From assembly GCA_001692895.1 (NCBI GenBank), contig KV748191.1, positions 2,170,001 through 2,234,000 on the forward strand: DNA of 64,000 nucleotides, in the 5' to 3' direction. Of this stretch, positions 10,190 through 22,150 are shown in pieces. Position numbers and translations under genes: made by a program. The notes beneath the pieces are model-generated. The model was given only the letters and a program-made list of their open reading frames with translations. It did no database searches and was not told the origin of the DNA. Source of the DNA: Cenococcum geophilum 1.58 (taxonomy: Eukaryota > Ascomycota > Dothideomycetes > Gloniales > Gloniaceae). The stretch's first letter is position 1. The number at the start of each line of letters is the position of its first letter.

Positions 10190-10557
10190 AGGCAGTATTG
10201 CTAAGGTATACGGTAGGGAGTAGGTAAGCCGAGCATAAGTCACATAGGGAGTCGATAGAAGAGGACGATATGGTAATAAAGGTAGGATCGGTTTGAATGT
10301 AAGGCAGTATTACTAGGGTGTATAGTAGGGAGTAGGTAAGCCGAGCATAAGTCATATAGGGAGTCGATAAAAGAGGACGATATGGTAATAAGGGTAGGCA
10401 ATAGCCTCATACTAAGACGAACCGATAAGGAGGGAAAGGGCTGTAAGCCTAAAAAGCTTATAAGGAGGTGCCAAGGGCTAGCCGAAGGCTAGCCTTGGCG
10501 ACTCCTAAGAGCCCCTAGGCGATGCAGCCGAGTAAGGGCCAAAATAACCCTTACACT
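10190..10557. mobile_element. 368-bp GC-richer insertion with internal duplication
   Basis: The right Helitron arm reads straight through TAACTCCGTCCTCC, but here that site is split by 368 bp. ACTCCGT is present on both sides (10183-10189 and 10558-10564 by alignment), giving a 7-bp target duplication. The insert starts GTAAGG and ends CCTTAC, a short inverted terminus. Its first 220 bp are two diverged tandem units of about 115 bp (starting GTAAGGCAGTATT). Near 10465-10507 is a strong hairpin around GGCTAGCCGAAGGCTAGCC. There is no coding capacity. The superfamily is unclear. Confidence 0.75.
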
Positions 10558-10970
10558 CCGTCCTCCTTTATTAGGAAATTTTTTTACTAGTATTTAGCTA
10601 GCTATTTTAATATTTTTAGTATTTAAAAAAGACTATACGCCTTAAGTAGCATATAGGCAGCTATATTTATATATAATATAATATAATTTTATTTTTAGAT
10701 AGTATATTAGATATAGTATATTATATAATATTTTTTATAAATTACTTATAAATTATGTAAGTTATTTTACTTCTAAAAAAGGTAATTTTTTTTGAAATAA
10801 TTAAAAAATAACTTACGTAATTTATAAGTAGTTTATAAAAAATATTATATAATGTATAAATATAGCTGCCTATATACTGCTTAAGGCGTATAGTCTTTTT
10901 TAAATACTAAAAATGCTAAAATAGTTAGCTAAATACTAGTAAATTTTTTCCTAATAAAGGAGGACGGAGT
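10558..10970. repeat. Centre of the Helitron palindrome
   Basis: About 200-bp arms: CCGTCCTCCTTTATTAGG at 10558 mirrors CCTAATAAAGGAGGACGG ending at about 10970, and the AT-rich interior mirrors up to GTAAGTTATTTT/AAAATAACTTAC around a spacer of about 36 bp centred near 10780. The left arm has about 45 extra bases. This is the symmetry axis of the inverted duplication that extends to about 3533 and 23440. Confidence 0.88.
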
Positions 10971-12803
10971 TACTATTTAAAATAGGCGGCTTTATAGTAA
11001 AGGCTATAGCTATACTTCCTACTAATAAGTCCTCTTATTAAGCTATGGGTATATACCCTAATATATACTCTAGTTATAGTTATAATTAAGCTCCCTATTA
11101 TTAAGCCTATTAAGATTCTTAATTTTAACTTTATTAGTATTTTAAATATAGGTATATAGGGCCTTAAAGGACTAATATAGCTCTAAGTTATCTATAAAAT
11201 CGCCCTTAAACTTATTAATATTATTAGTAGTTTTATAACCTTCCTCTAGTTTCTAATTATAGAAATAGTTAAGTAGGTACTAATAGGAGTTAATATAAGC
11301 CTAATAAGAAGCTATATAATTAGGGGCCCTAAATCTATTAGTATAAATAGCTACTTTTTTATACTCTCTTTATAGATAATAAAGAATAAGCTATATATAG
11401 TAGAACTTAGGATATTATAGATAGAAATAATCGCCGTTATATTGCGGAAAGTACGATATAACTTAAGGCCTTACTCTTAGCCAATACTTATAAGTAAAGT
11501 AATTAATATAGAGTAGAAAATTAAGGAAAGTAATATTCTTTACCCTATTTAGGCGGCGCTTATATTTCTTATAGTTAGATAATTTACACCCTCTTAGTTG
11601 CCTATTATTAAGCTTATATATAGTGCTTTAATCGTCCTCCTAGTAGTAGTTTAAAGTTATTATATTTTTAGAGCCTTTATAAAGGGGAATATTAAAAAGT
11701 AAATAGTATACCTCCTATGCTAACTAATTATATTTAGTAATAAGCTTATATATAAACCTAGTTATAACTAAACTAAAGGTATAAAGGCTATTAGCGTATA
11801 GCTATACTAATTAGAGTAATTCCTAATAGGAAGTTAACTTCTTCTCTTCCGTACTATAATATTTGCCTATATAATTAACTATTATTAATATACTTATAGC
11901 GGGTAACGTATTAATATTTGCCATCTACACTAGTATTATAGCTGTATTATAGCTATTAAGAAGCTTATTATTACACTATAGATATAATATTTAGTAATAT
12001 AGATTTTAATCCTTTAATATAGCAGCCTTATTATAAAGAGAGCGTAAAAAGTAAAAGCGGCACTCCTTTACTCTAGCGGAGCCTTTTTTTAATCTTAAGC
12101 AGTAAAATTTAGTGCACTTATAGTGCCATTAAAATTAAATAAGGTAGGCGGTAAGAAGCTTACTAGTATTAACCTGTTCTTTATAGCTAAGAGTAGAAGG
12201 ATATTAGAGATTAGGAGGCCTAGATTAATTAGGATTTATTATAGATATAAAAGCAGCCTAGTACTTAGTAAAAGCCGCCCTTAATTTACTAGTTAACGGA
12301 TTTAGCTTTAGGGCTATTAAACTCTATAAGAAGCTATATAGCCGCTACCTTACACCTACTACTTATATTAGGACTAAAAGTTAGTGCTATTAAATAGGCC
12401 TATAAGCACGTGCTTTTTAAATAGATTAAAGTAGTAATATAGCTAGTAAGCAGTAATATACGGATTATTATTAAGATTCTAAGAAGTAATCCGATAGCAT
12501 TAAGCGTTATTAATAGCCTTATATTTATTAAATAGAGGTATATAAGAGTGTAGATTATACTAATATAGATTAGTTGCGCTAAGTGTAAAGAATAGAGACT
12601 CGCTCTTAATATTCTTAGTATAAGCTATAAGCTTATTTCTCTTCTACTTTTAGTAGGGCCTAGTGCCTTTAAGCTTTTATATATACCGTATAATCTTATT
12701 TAGAACCTAGTTACCCTTATTACTATTTATAAAATCACTAAGCTTATCTAAAGATAAACTATTTTTATTTAATCGGCCGTAAAGGAAGTAGGTAGCGTTA
12801 AGG
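10971..12803 (-). pseudogene. Helitron, right arm, Rep domain part
   Basis: Reverse complement of the left-arm Rep region (about 8310-10170), differing mainly by transitions and small indels. The coding strand is minus. The segment equivalent to the HUH motif, near 12320-12340, is further damaged by a small deletion, leaving only one tyrosine codon of the pair. It is truncated at 12803 by Gypsy-1, and the reading resumes at 20735. No helicase domain is present. Confidence 0.8.
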
Positions 12804-13222
12804 TATTACGAACGCTTTAAGTACAATATTACGACTACTAGGAGAGGAGTTAGAAGCATCTAGTTAGTTAATTAAGGCATGGTCTAGAATAGAGCTAGTA
12901 AAACCATATAACGAGGAATAGTAACTAAGGTTATATAATATGCTACGTATTAAATAAGAGGAACGGGAGGAACTTATATACCTTACGTATTATACGTATA
13001 TTACATATAAAGGAGATTTCTTAGGAGTATGGTTATGTATTTAAAGGACCATAGTCCCTATCTAGGTAGTTCTCTTCTTTATAGTAAATCTTAGAATATA
13101 ATTAGAGTTAATCTATTAAGTAACTACTCCACTAATTATATTTACGTTGTTAACTATTCTATACCTATATACCCAGCCCATTAATAAGTCCACCGTAGTA
13201 TTTCCTATAAGGCTTTATTATA
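12804..13222 (+). repeat. Gypsy-1 5' LTR
   Basis: 419 bp, beginning with a decayed TGTTACG terminus (TATTACG) and ending ATTATA for GTTACA. It is the same length as the 3' LTR and nearly identical apart from transitions. Confidence 0.92.
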
Positions 13223-13259
13223 TATTTACTACTAAGGTTATAGTAAAAGAAGTCAAATA

Positions 13260-14345
13260 ATATGCTATTAAAAGTAGCTGCTATAACAGCGTCCATAGCA
13301 GTAACTATATTAGGATTAGGTAATAATACTAGTATAGTAGACACTAACTCTTAGCTAGTTACCGTTAGACAGCTATAGGAAATAGTTAATTAATTAACAG
13401 ACAATAATAGGATATTTAAAGAAAGGATTAATGGGATCGGAGCAGCAAAGGTTAAGTTACCCTTAATTAAGCGATTTATAGGAGAAAAGTTAAAGCTTAA
13501 AGGATTCCTTATATAAATGCACTTTAAGGTTATATAAGAAGGAGTAAAACTAGGAACGCCTATAAATTAAGTCGCTTACATAGGACTATTCTTAATAGGA
13601 AGAGTACTTAAGTAGTTTAAATTTTACCTTATGGAAGTATAAGAGTATAGTATAACAACTACTAACTAGGAGGTATAATATATATTCTTAAGTTAAAGCA
13701 GGTTTGCAAAATAGTTAATATAAATATTTAGAGACCCAGAGGCAACTATAATAGTAAAAAAAAGCTTTAAAACCTAGTATAAAGAACTTTAGTAATTAAG
13801 TATATAATATAGTTTTAAATATTAGTAATATAGGTCAAATAGAATAATAAGGCGCTTATAGCACAGTATAAGTAAGGACTTAAGGTAAAAGTCTAGGACA
13901 TAATTATCCTAATAGAAGATGCGGATACTCTTAGGAATTTAATTAATTAAGCAATTAAAATTAATAATAGGATTTACTAAAAAGAGCAGACTAAGAAGGG
14001 TTAGGTTAGAGTTTTATAGTTATATAAGGCGCAGGGTACGTAATAATAAAGTTAAAGTTAAAAACTATAGTATAGCGCGGAGCTAATAGACCTAAGTAGT
14101 ACTAAGGAAACTAAGAAATAAAATTAACAACTCTAGAAACCTAGAGAATAAGAATTAAGTAATTAAAGGTCTAAGGAGTAGAGACTAAACTAGGGATCTT
14201 AATAGTAGAAGACGTTTAGGCGGACTCTATAGCAAAAAAAATAGTTTAAAAAAGGGGCTTATATAAATTACGGAAAATAAGGGTACTATATTTAAGACTA
14301 TAAAAATAGGTAGAGTTACTATATAGTAAAAGGAATAAGACTAGT
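13260..14345 (+). pseudogene. Gypsy-1 gag remnant
   Basis: Decayed capsid/nucleocapsid gene that would package element RNA. The clearest landmark is the CCHC zinc knuckle at about 14254-14305: it reads G-A-Y-I-N-Y-G-K-stop-G-Y-Y-I-stop-D-Y, where each zinc-binding Cys/His has become Tyr. That is the result expected when TGC/TGT and CAT/CAC suffer C->T on one strand or the other. The upstream 13400-14200 aligns throughout with the Gypsy-3 gag at 42540-43400. Many stops; no product possible. Confidence 0.82.
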
Positions 14346-17300
14346 AGATAATATATATATATAAAGGGACGATAATATACTATAAGAAACAAAAAGAGTA
14401 TTTAATTAAAAGCTTTGCGTTTTATTATAATAACGCATACCAAATTTATAAAGACGCTAAGTACAGCATAAGCTATTGGCTATAGGAGCTAAACTTAATA
14501 AAGTATAGAGGAACCAACAAACTAGTTCGCAGATCGGATATTAAGGACAATAAATTTAATATAGGTAAAGCATTTTATAATAATAAGGTAATAAAGGCAG
14601 CTTACTAGAAGTATATAAACCTTAAAGATATTATAAAAGAGGTAGAGGATAATTCCACTATAGAATAGGGAATATTAGTAGGGATTAAGACCCTACTAGA
14701 TACGATGTTTATTGCTTTATAAGATATAGGAGAAGTAGGATAGCAAACTACTTTAGCACTTAATAAAGGTAAAAGGCCACAGGCTTAAGATTCTTAAGAA
14801 GAGATAAGAGATAATTAAGATTCCTAAAATAGGATAAGATAAGCTTAAGGACCTATAATAGATAACAACCGATGGAGTAAAGTAATGGCTTAGTTTAGTA
14901 ATATATAAATAAGCTTAGGACGAAGTTTCCTAAAGGCACAAGATTCTTAAGACAAGATAAGTAAGATTTAAGATTCTTAAAATAAGATGCGAATACTAAG
15001 AAAGCCTAGTTAAACTAAGGCTAAAGCTAAGCTTAAGAAAGAAGCAAGCTTAGGATTAAGAATTTTATAGGACTAAGATTTCGGCAATAGAATAAGGACT
15101 ATTAAAGAAATTATAAGTAAGGCTTAGTAACAAGATCTAAAAACTATAATTAAGAAGTAAGAAGACTTTAAGGATTTACTTATAAGGCGAAAACTAAAAG
15201 AAACTATAGAGGAATTTAGATAGAATCCTCGTATAGTAAAAACAGAAGCTAGATTAGAGAACTAGTATATTAGGTTATACTAGGAACAAAGCACCTATAT
15301 AAAGAATTCCTAATAGGCCTAGGGCAAGCACGCTAAGAGCTAAGTGGCTTATTAAACTAGAAGATAAAGAGGATTTAGAAATCCCTATTAGGTTTAAAGA
15401 ATAATATATAAAAGGCTATTATAATATAGTAATAAGAAGATACTTCCTTATGGATAAGCTATATATACTCTAATAGCTATACTAAAAGTAGTATAGGCAA
15501 AGGCATAATAATAAGTAGAAATGTTTCTATATATAGTTAGATAAGAAAGTTATCTAGGACTACCCTATTACGGAAAAGGCAATAAGTTATATTAAAGGAG
15601 CCTTAATTATAACATTAAAGGATCTAAAGGAACGATTAAAGGACTAGAAAAGTAAGAGATATATCTTAATACCTATAAATAAAGTTATAATGTTTAGATT
15701 AATATAATAAAGGTTTAAACTTAAAAATAAAAATAAGTTAAGAGTTAACCTAAAGCACCTAGTATACTATACGTTATTATGGATTGCGTGCGTAGATAAT
15801 ATATATAAAATGCATAAGAATCTAAAAGAAAAGAACTAAAAATACCCTATAAGGATATATTAGGCGCTAAATAAGCAATAGTATAGAAATGCTAAATATA
15901 TACACAGATATTATCTAATAGAAGTTTAGGAGTTAGGAGACTTAATACTTTAACTAAAAAGATTTCTTACGGGAAAATGCTTAGACGGATAATAGTAGTG
16001 GGAACGCCTAGAAAATATATGTCTATAGTATATAGAAGACAAAAAGTGAATTAGGTATTAGCTAAAAAGTAAGCTAAGTATAATAGGATTAAGTAGCTAA
16101 TAGTTGGGAAAAGTAAAGGCCTATAGGACTAGAGGGAGCTAGTAGTAGAGCCTTACACCCTTAAAGGAATTTAAAGACAACACCTAAATTTATAAGTTAA
16201 TTAGTAAGATTAATAGTTTAAGGCACTAATAGATAGTAGTTAAAAGAATAAAACTACCTTATAGATAGAAGGAGTAATCTTACCTATTAGTTATAATTTT
16301 AGGAGATCTAATAACCTATAAAGGAGGGATTATTAACCTTAAAATAGGACCTATTTAAATAACCATTAAAGGAAAATAAATTAAGATATCTTTTAATATC
16401 CTACTATTAGGACGGGATAAGGTAGTATTAGAAATGCCTTAGTTACAGGAATATAATTTAAAGATTAATTAGATTATAGGCTAGGTTAATATTAAAAATA
16501 CTTAATGCCGTAAGATATAATAACAGACTAAGTTAGTATGGTACTAAGTTAGAGCAATATATAAGGAGACTAAGAAAGGGTTATCTTATATACTAAAGAG
16601 ATACTATAAATATAGCAAGAAACTATAGAGCCTAAAAAGTAAAAAGCTGGTAGATTATATAGTATAGGACTATAAAATAGAGTTAGAACTAGAAATAAGT
16701 CTAAGGTTCTTTCTAACCTATAAGCTTACTTAAGAGGAGTTAGGAGTACTTAAAGAGTTTATTTAAAAGAACTTATAAAAGGGATACATTAGACTATTAT
16801 AGTTATTAGTAGGTTATCCAGTACTATTTATACTAAAGAAGAATAGAAAACTTAGGTTATGCATTAACTATAAGTAGTTAAATAGTATTACTAGAAAGGA
16901 TAGGTATCCTTTACTCTTAATTAGCGAAATCTAGAATTAGATAGGTAATACGTAAATCTTTATAAAGATAGATTTAAGATAGGCGTACTATTAGATTAGA
17001 ATTAAGGAAGGCAATAAATAGAAGGCAGCCTTTAGGTTAAGAGAAGGACTATATAAACTATTAGTTATATAATTTAGGTTAATAAATATACTAGCAATAT
17101 TTTAGAAACAAATTAACAGTATATTAGGAGAATACCTTAATGAGTTTATTATAGTAAACCTTAACGATATTATTATCTACTTAATAACTAAGGAAGAATA
17201 TAGGGAATACGTTAAATAGGTCTTAAAGAGACTATAGAAAGAATAAATACTAGTAGTAATTAAGAAATATAAGTTCTTTATAAGGAAGACTAATTTTATA

Positions 17301-19560
17301 GGATTTATTATTAAACTAGGTTATATTAGTATAGACTTAAAGAAAATTAAAGCTATAGTAAGTTGGTAGGAACTAGAAAGTATAATATAGTTAAGGTTAT
17401 TCTTAGGGTTTTATAACTACTATAGGAGGTTTATAGTATGATAGTTAAAGAATATTAAGCCGTTTACTAGGCTTATAAAGAAAGAGGAACTATAAATATA
17501 GGGAAATAAATAAAGGAAGTTATTCTAGGAACTAATCTTTAAAATCTATTAACTAGGACTAGACACGGTTATAAAAATAAATAAATTAGACTTTATACTA
17601 GAAGCGTACTTACTATAGAAGTATAGAAATGCATAGCATCTAGTAGTATACTATAGTTGGAAGATAATACCACTAAAGTTAAACTATAACGTTTATAATA
17701 AGGAGTTATTAGGTATAGTTATAGTACTTAAGAAATAAAGAGCATTCTTATAAGGCGCAAAAAAACTATATATAGTTAAAATGGATTATAAGAACCTAAT
17801 AGAGTTCCTAATAATAAAAGAACTTAATTAGAGATAAGTTAAATGGGTAGAGATGCTTATAGAATACTATTTTAAGATTTAGTATACTAAAGGAACTAAA
17901 AATATAAGAGCAGATATACTTAGTAGAAGGCTAAACTATAAAATAATAAGAAACTATTAGGAGTAATTCTACGTAAAAAATAGTAACGGATTAATTAGAT
18001 ATAATTATCCTAAGCTAGTAGCAACTTAAGAAGATAATAAACTAGATAGAGTCTATAAGATACTAAAGAGCTTTTAGGTATAAAGAATTCTAAAAGTATA
18101 GCTAGAAGATCTATAGATGGATATATATAAGAATTAAGAAGTAAAGTATATCCTAAGAAGTATAGTAAAGTATTTTATAGAAGATTTCTATAAGGGAATA
18201 ACTTAAGGATATAATAGAGCAATAGGCTTAGTGTTAAGACTTTAAAAAGAATATATTATTAACGGAATCTAGAATATTATAAGAAAAGTAATAAAAGAGT
18301 ATTTAGATTGCTAAAGGAATAAACTAACAAGGCATAAGCTATATAGAGGGCTATAACCTATTAAAATACTAGAGAGACTATAGGAGGTTATATTATAGGA
18401 CTTTATTATTAAGTTACTAAAGTTAAGAGATTCTATTACCGGATAAGAGTATAATATAATCTTAGTAATAGTAGATAAGTTAACTAAATAGGGCTACTTT
18501 ATAGCATATATAGAAGAAATTTTAGTAGAAGATATTACTAGAATTTATATTAAGGAAGTATTTATAAGATATAGAGCACTAAGTAAGATTATATTAAATA
18601 GGGATCTAAGATTTATAGTAGTATTCTAAGAGGTATTCTTAGCAAAATAAGGAGTTTGCGTAGTAATATTAATAGTATATTATCTACAGACAGACGGATA
18701 GATAGAAAGATTAAATTAGACGCTAGAATAGTATTTAAGATATTATATTAATTATATATAGAATAATTGGGTATTATTATTACTAGTTATATAGTTTATA
18801 TATAATATAATACTATAAGAAGGAATAGGTATATTACTATTTAAGGCAAATTATAGATATATGCTAAGAATATTATTATTACTATAGTAAGTAAAGAAAA
18901 TAAGTAGTATAGCTAAAGAAAGAATAAAGATACTAATAAATCTTTATGTAAACCTTATAGAATTAGTAAAAAAAGTATAAGAGAGAATAAAAAGGTATTA
19001 TAACGCTAAGAGATCTAAGGGACTAGATCTTAAGGAAGGGGATAAAGTATAGCTACTATATAAAAATTTTAAGAGTTAACGACTAAGTAAGAAGTTAGAC
19101 TATATTAGACTAGGACCTTTTAAAATGATATAAAGGATTTTACTAATTATATTTAAGTTAAACCTACTAGCTAAGATAAAGATTTACTCTATATAGTATA
19201 TTCTAATGCTAAAGCTAGTATATAGGAATATTAAACTACTAGTTTATAAAGTAGATATATATAGAGGATAAGAGGAAAATAAATAGTAAGTTTTAAAGAT
19301 TATTAGTTATAAGAACATTAATAATAAAATATAGTACGAGGTTAAGTAAATAGGCTATCCCTTAACCTGCCAACGTCTATAATGTAGGTAGTCTGTGCGG
19401 AACAACAGAATTAAAAGTACGCGTATGGTCACGGAGCCTTAATCTTATTAATTCTATTAGCCAACCCTTATCGATAACGTGTGGACGAATTTTGGCAGGT
19501 TAAGGGATAATAAGACTACCTAGAAACTACTACTAAATTTAAAAACCGCTATAAGAAAGG
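14346..19560 (+). pseudogene. Gypsy-1 pol remnant
   Basis: Polyprotein for protease, reverse transcriptase, RNase H and integrase. About 14780-15000 encodes imperfect repeats of an acidic/Gln-rich DSQD-type unit before the protease. Protease-like sequence lies near 16190-16500. Reverse transcriptase spans about 16720-17430, with a CINYKQLNS-type segment and the YLDD box at 17157-17168 reduced to N-L-N-D. RNase H follows to about 17960. The integrase zinc finger is near 18240-18330 and the integrase core at about 18390-18830. The C-terminal GPF and chromodomain-like region is at about 19080-19357, interrupted by a MITE at 19358-19507. The order is that of a chromodomain-bearing Ty3/Gypsy. The frame is destroyed by RIP-type stops. 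Confidence 0.9.
19358..19507. mobile_element. Tc1/mariner-type MITE, 150 bp, hardly mutated
   Basis: Perfect 16-bp terminal inverted repeats: TCCCTTAACCTGCCAA at the left end and its reverse complement at the right. The dinucleotide TA flanks both ends (19356-19357 and 19508-19509). In Gypsy-3 the corresponding site is uninterrupted (GGCTATAATAAAAC near 48625). TA duplication is the hallmark of Tc1/mariner transposition. Base composition is balanced and few TpA-type changes are evident, so it arrived after RIP of Gypsy-1 or was too short to be targeted. Confidence 0.92.
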
Positions 19561-19599
19561 TACAGGAGTATTAGGAGAGATTAGGTTAGGCAGTATTAA

Positions 19600-20305
19600 T
19601 AAATAAAAAATCGCTAAAGAATAAGTCACCTAAGGGGGACCTAAAAAAAGTAGTTACTAAACTACTCAGATCTATTTTCTTTTTAGTTGGAAGAGAATCC
19701 GTTCTTTTATTGCTAAGTTCCTATAAACCTTATTTTATAAGTTTCTACTCCTTAAAACAAACCTTCTTATAAACCTTCTTAAGATAGAGTAACTAAGTAA
19801 ACGCTGTAATATAGGTATTTAAGGCCTTCTGTTCCGCATTATAAGAACATTTTAACTTAGTAAGAGCTTAAGAGAGCTTGCCATTAAGATAAGTAGTAGT
19901 AGACTAAATATAAGACCCTAAGACAAATTAATTAAGGAATTAGACGACTATTAAGAATAATAAAACGCGTATACTTAGCATTAAAAGTAGAGCGAAGGTT
20001 ACAGGACAAATAAATATTCGCTTTAGTATACTCTAAATAAGAGGGCGGTTATTATAAAGACGGACTTACTAGCGTAATATAAATTAAACCCCCCTTTCGC
20101 ATAATAAGAATATAGAGATAGTATAATTTCACTAAGCAATAATATTATAGCAACGGTGCGAGCACGACGTTAGGTATGTAAAGAAGAAGAAGCTTTAGGT
20201 ATAATAAGTAATAATATTAACCAAATTAATTAGACGGACATTATACCTCTAGTAGACGACTTAGAGATATTAGGAATCTTTAAGGACGAAGATAAAAAGG
20301 AAGGA
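19600..20305 (-). pseudogene. Antisense reading frame at the 3' end of Gypsy-1
   Basis: Between pol and the 3' LTR the plus strand carries no coding pattern, but the minus strand does. Read from about 20300 down to 19600, it contains the segment KLSxALTKLKCSYNAEQKAL, then a Lys-rich KKVYKKVCFKE-type stretch, and ends near S-L-V-T-T-F-F. A homologous frame is present in Gypsy-3 (48700-49440), in the rearranged fragment at 52415-53130 and in Gypsy-4 (61320-62010). Conservation of amino-acid pattern across diverged copies argues for a real former gene. I do not recognise its product. Stops are RIP-like. Confidence 0.6.
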
Positions 20306-20310
20306 GATAG

Positions 20311-20729
20311 TATTATAAACGCTTTAAGTACAATATTATAACTACTAGGAGAGGAGTTAAAAGCATCTAGTTAGTTAATTAAGGCACGGTCTAGAATGGA
20401 GCTAGTAGAACTATATAACGAGGAATGGTAACTAAGGTTATATAACGTACTATATATTAAATAAAAGGAATGGGAGGAACTTACGTACCTTATATACTAT
20501 ACGTACATTATATATAAAGGAGATTTCTTAGGAGTATGGTTGTGTATTTAAAGGACCACAATCCCTATCTAGGTAGTTCTCTTCTTTATAGTAAATCTTA
20601 GAATATAATTAGAGTTAATCTATTAGGTAACTACTCCACCAGTTATATTTATATTGTTAACTATTCTATACCTATATACCCAGCCCATTAACAAGTCTAC
20701 TATAGTATTTCCTATAAGGCTTCGTTATA
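20311..20729 (+). repeat. Gypsy-1 3' LTR
   Basis: 419 bp, TATTATAAACGCTTTAAG at the start and TTCGTTATA at the end (for TTCGTTACA). It matches the 5' LTR at 12804-13222 and is followed by the TAAGG duplication. Confidence 0.92.
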
Positions 20730-21083
20730 TAAGGGCCTACTTTTTTATTATTTAATTAAATACATAGTAGCAAAATAAGGGGTAGTAGCTAAACTAACTG
20801 TCCTAATACTTAAGTATATACTTGGCGTACGCAGCTAGGGTAACTATACGGCTTTATAATATATTAAAATTGGCTTTACTATAAGGAAATAGAGTAAAAA
20901 AAAGGCGCTATATATAATAAAGCTAGCTAATTATTTAAAGAGAGGTATTTATCGTATAGTAGGAACCTCTAAGCCCGCTTATAGGTCTTATAAGTGTTAA
21001 ACCTTGCAACCTAAAAGCTCTAATTTATTAAGGTTAGGCACTAGATTAGGAACTAAAGTATTTAGTATATTATTATTAAATTC

Positions 21084-21266
21084 TGTAACCGACTACGGGT
21101 GCTGCCGAGACAGCCTTAACGCCACCCTATATATTAATCGCAGATCAATATTGCTTGCAGATCACTGTTCCCATTTCAGCTACCATTTTATATATATATA
21201 CCTCTTGATTTCCATAGACTTATAATTAAGTTGCTTATTCAATTCCTACACATTATAAAGCTTACA
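21084..21266. repeat. Solo LTR, 183 bp, little RIP
   Basis: Begins TGTAACCGAC and ends AAGCTTACA, with a TGTAA/TTACA inverted terminus. It is flanked by AATTC on both sides (21079-21083 and 21267-21271). The left Helitron arm has the undisturbed target site near 8030. A TATATATATA box lies about 70 bp from its right end, as expected of an LTR promoter. Its balanced composition contrasts with the surrounding AT-rich DNA. The family is unknown; no matching internal region is in the window. Confidence 0.88.
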
Positions 21267-22088
21267 AATTCGCTATCTAATATATTACTACCAAGCTTAG
21301 TAGGCAGAGAATTAGTAGGAGGAAGTTATATAGAAGTAGTAAGATAAGCTATTAGGCCACTAAAATCTAACTTTAATTTATTAATATAAGGTAGCTAATC
21401 TAATATAGAGCTATTTTTAGGTAAGCTAGTAAGCTAGGTGCTATATATTTTAATATTACAATAATTAGGATAATTAACCTTTAGAAAGTAAAGCTATAGG
21501 AATATAGTAAAGCGCCTTATAGTATACCGCTTAGTGAGCTACTAACTTAGATATTAGCCACCCTTTACTGCTATAGGCCTTATAACTAGTATATCAAGTT
21601 TAGTAGGTAGCCGTAGTGGCTACCTCTAAGTCTTTAGTATATTTTAGCTAAAGCAGCAAATATAGCCAGTATAGCGGTATTGCTGGCCGCGTATAAGCAC
21701 GACTTATAGATAAATATATACGCGCGTAATTAGAGGCTCCTCTACCACGGTAAGTATAGGCAGGAAGCTAGGAATAGGCCCTAGATTAAACCCGTTGCTT
21801 TTACTAAATAAAAAAGAAAGGAATAGATCCTTAAGGCTATTAGTGTTATTAATGCAGGCTTTATATACACCTATATTATTACCCTCTATAGCCAGGCCTA
21901 TTTAGAACTACCGCTCCTTATAGCAACTGCACGTCTCTATTTATTTAGCCTATAGTATACTCCTAAACTTTTTAATTTGCTCCTAATCGACAGCTAAAAT
22001 AGGTAGTAGTATAGTTATAGTCGGAGCTTGCTAAGAGGAAGCTTGCCGCGAGGGAACTTGCTGTAAAAAAGGTAGTATTGGCGGTAAA

Positions 22089-22150
22089 GTAGGTATTAGT
22101 AGTAGAGTAGGTATTAGTAGTAGAGTAGGTATTAGTAGTAGAGTAGGTAT
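22089..22150. repeat. 18-bp tandem repeat in the Helitron N-terminal region
   Basis: Three head-to-tail units of GTAGGTATTAGTAGTAGA plus a partial fourth. The period is a multiple of three, so it could have extended the encoded protein by repeats. I see no matching expansion at the equivalent place in the left arm. Confidence 0.8.

Larger units (their letters stand above)
12804..20729 (+). mobile_element. Complete Ty3/Gypsy retrotransposon (Gypsy-1), RIP-inactivated
   Basis: Full structure of 7926 bp: 5' LTR, gag, pol (protease, reverse transcriptase, RNase H, integrase, chromodomain-like tail), an antisense frame, then 3' LTR. TAAGG is duplicated outside both LTRs (12799-12803 and 20730-20734). 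The element interrupts the right Helitron arm, which resumes without loss at 20735. All frames are shattered by TAG/TAA. A 150-bp MITE sits at the end of pol. Gypsy-3 (41912-49874) is a closely related copy. Confidence 0.95.
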
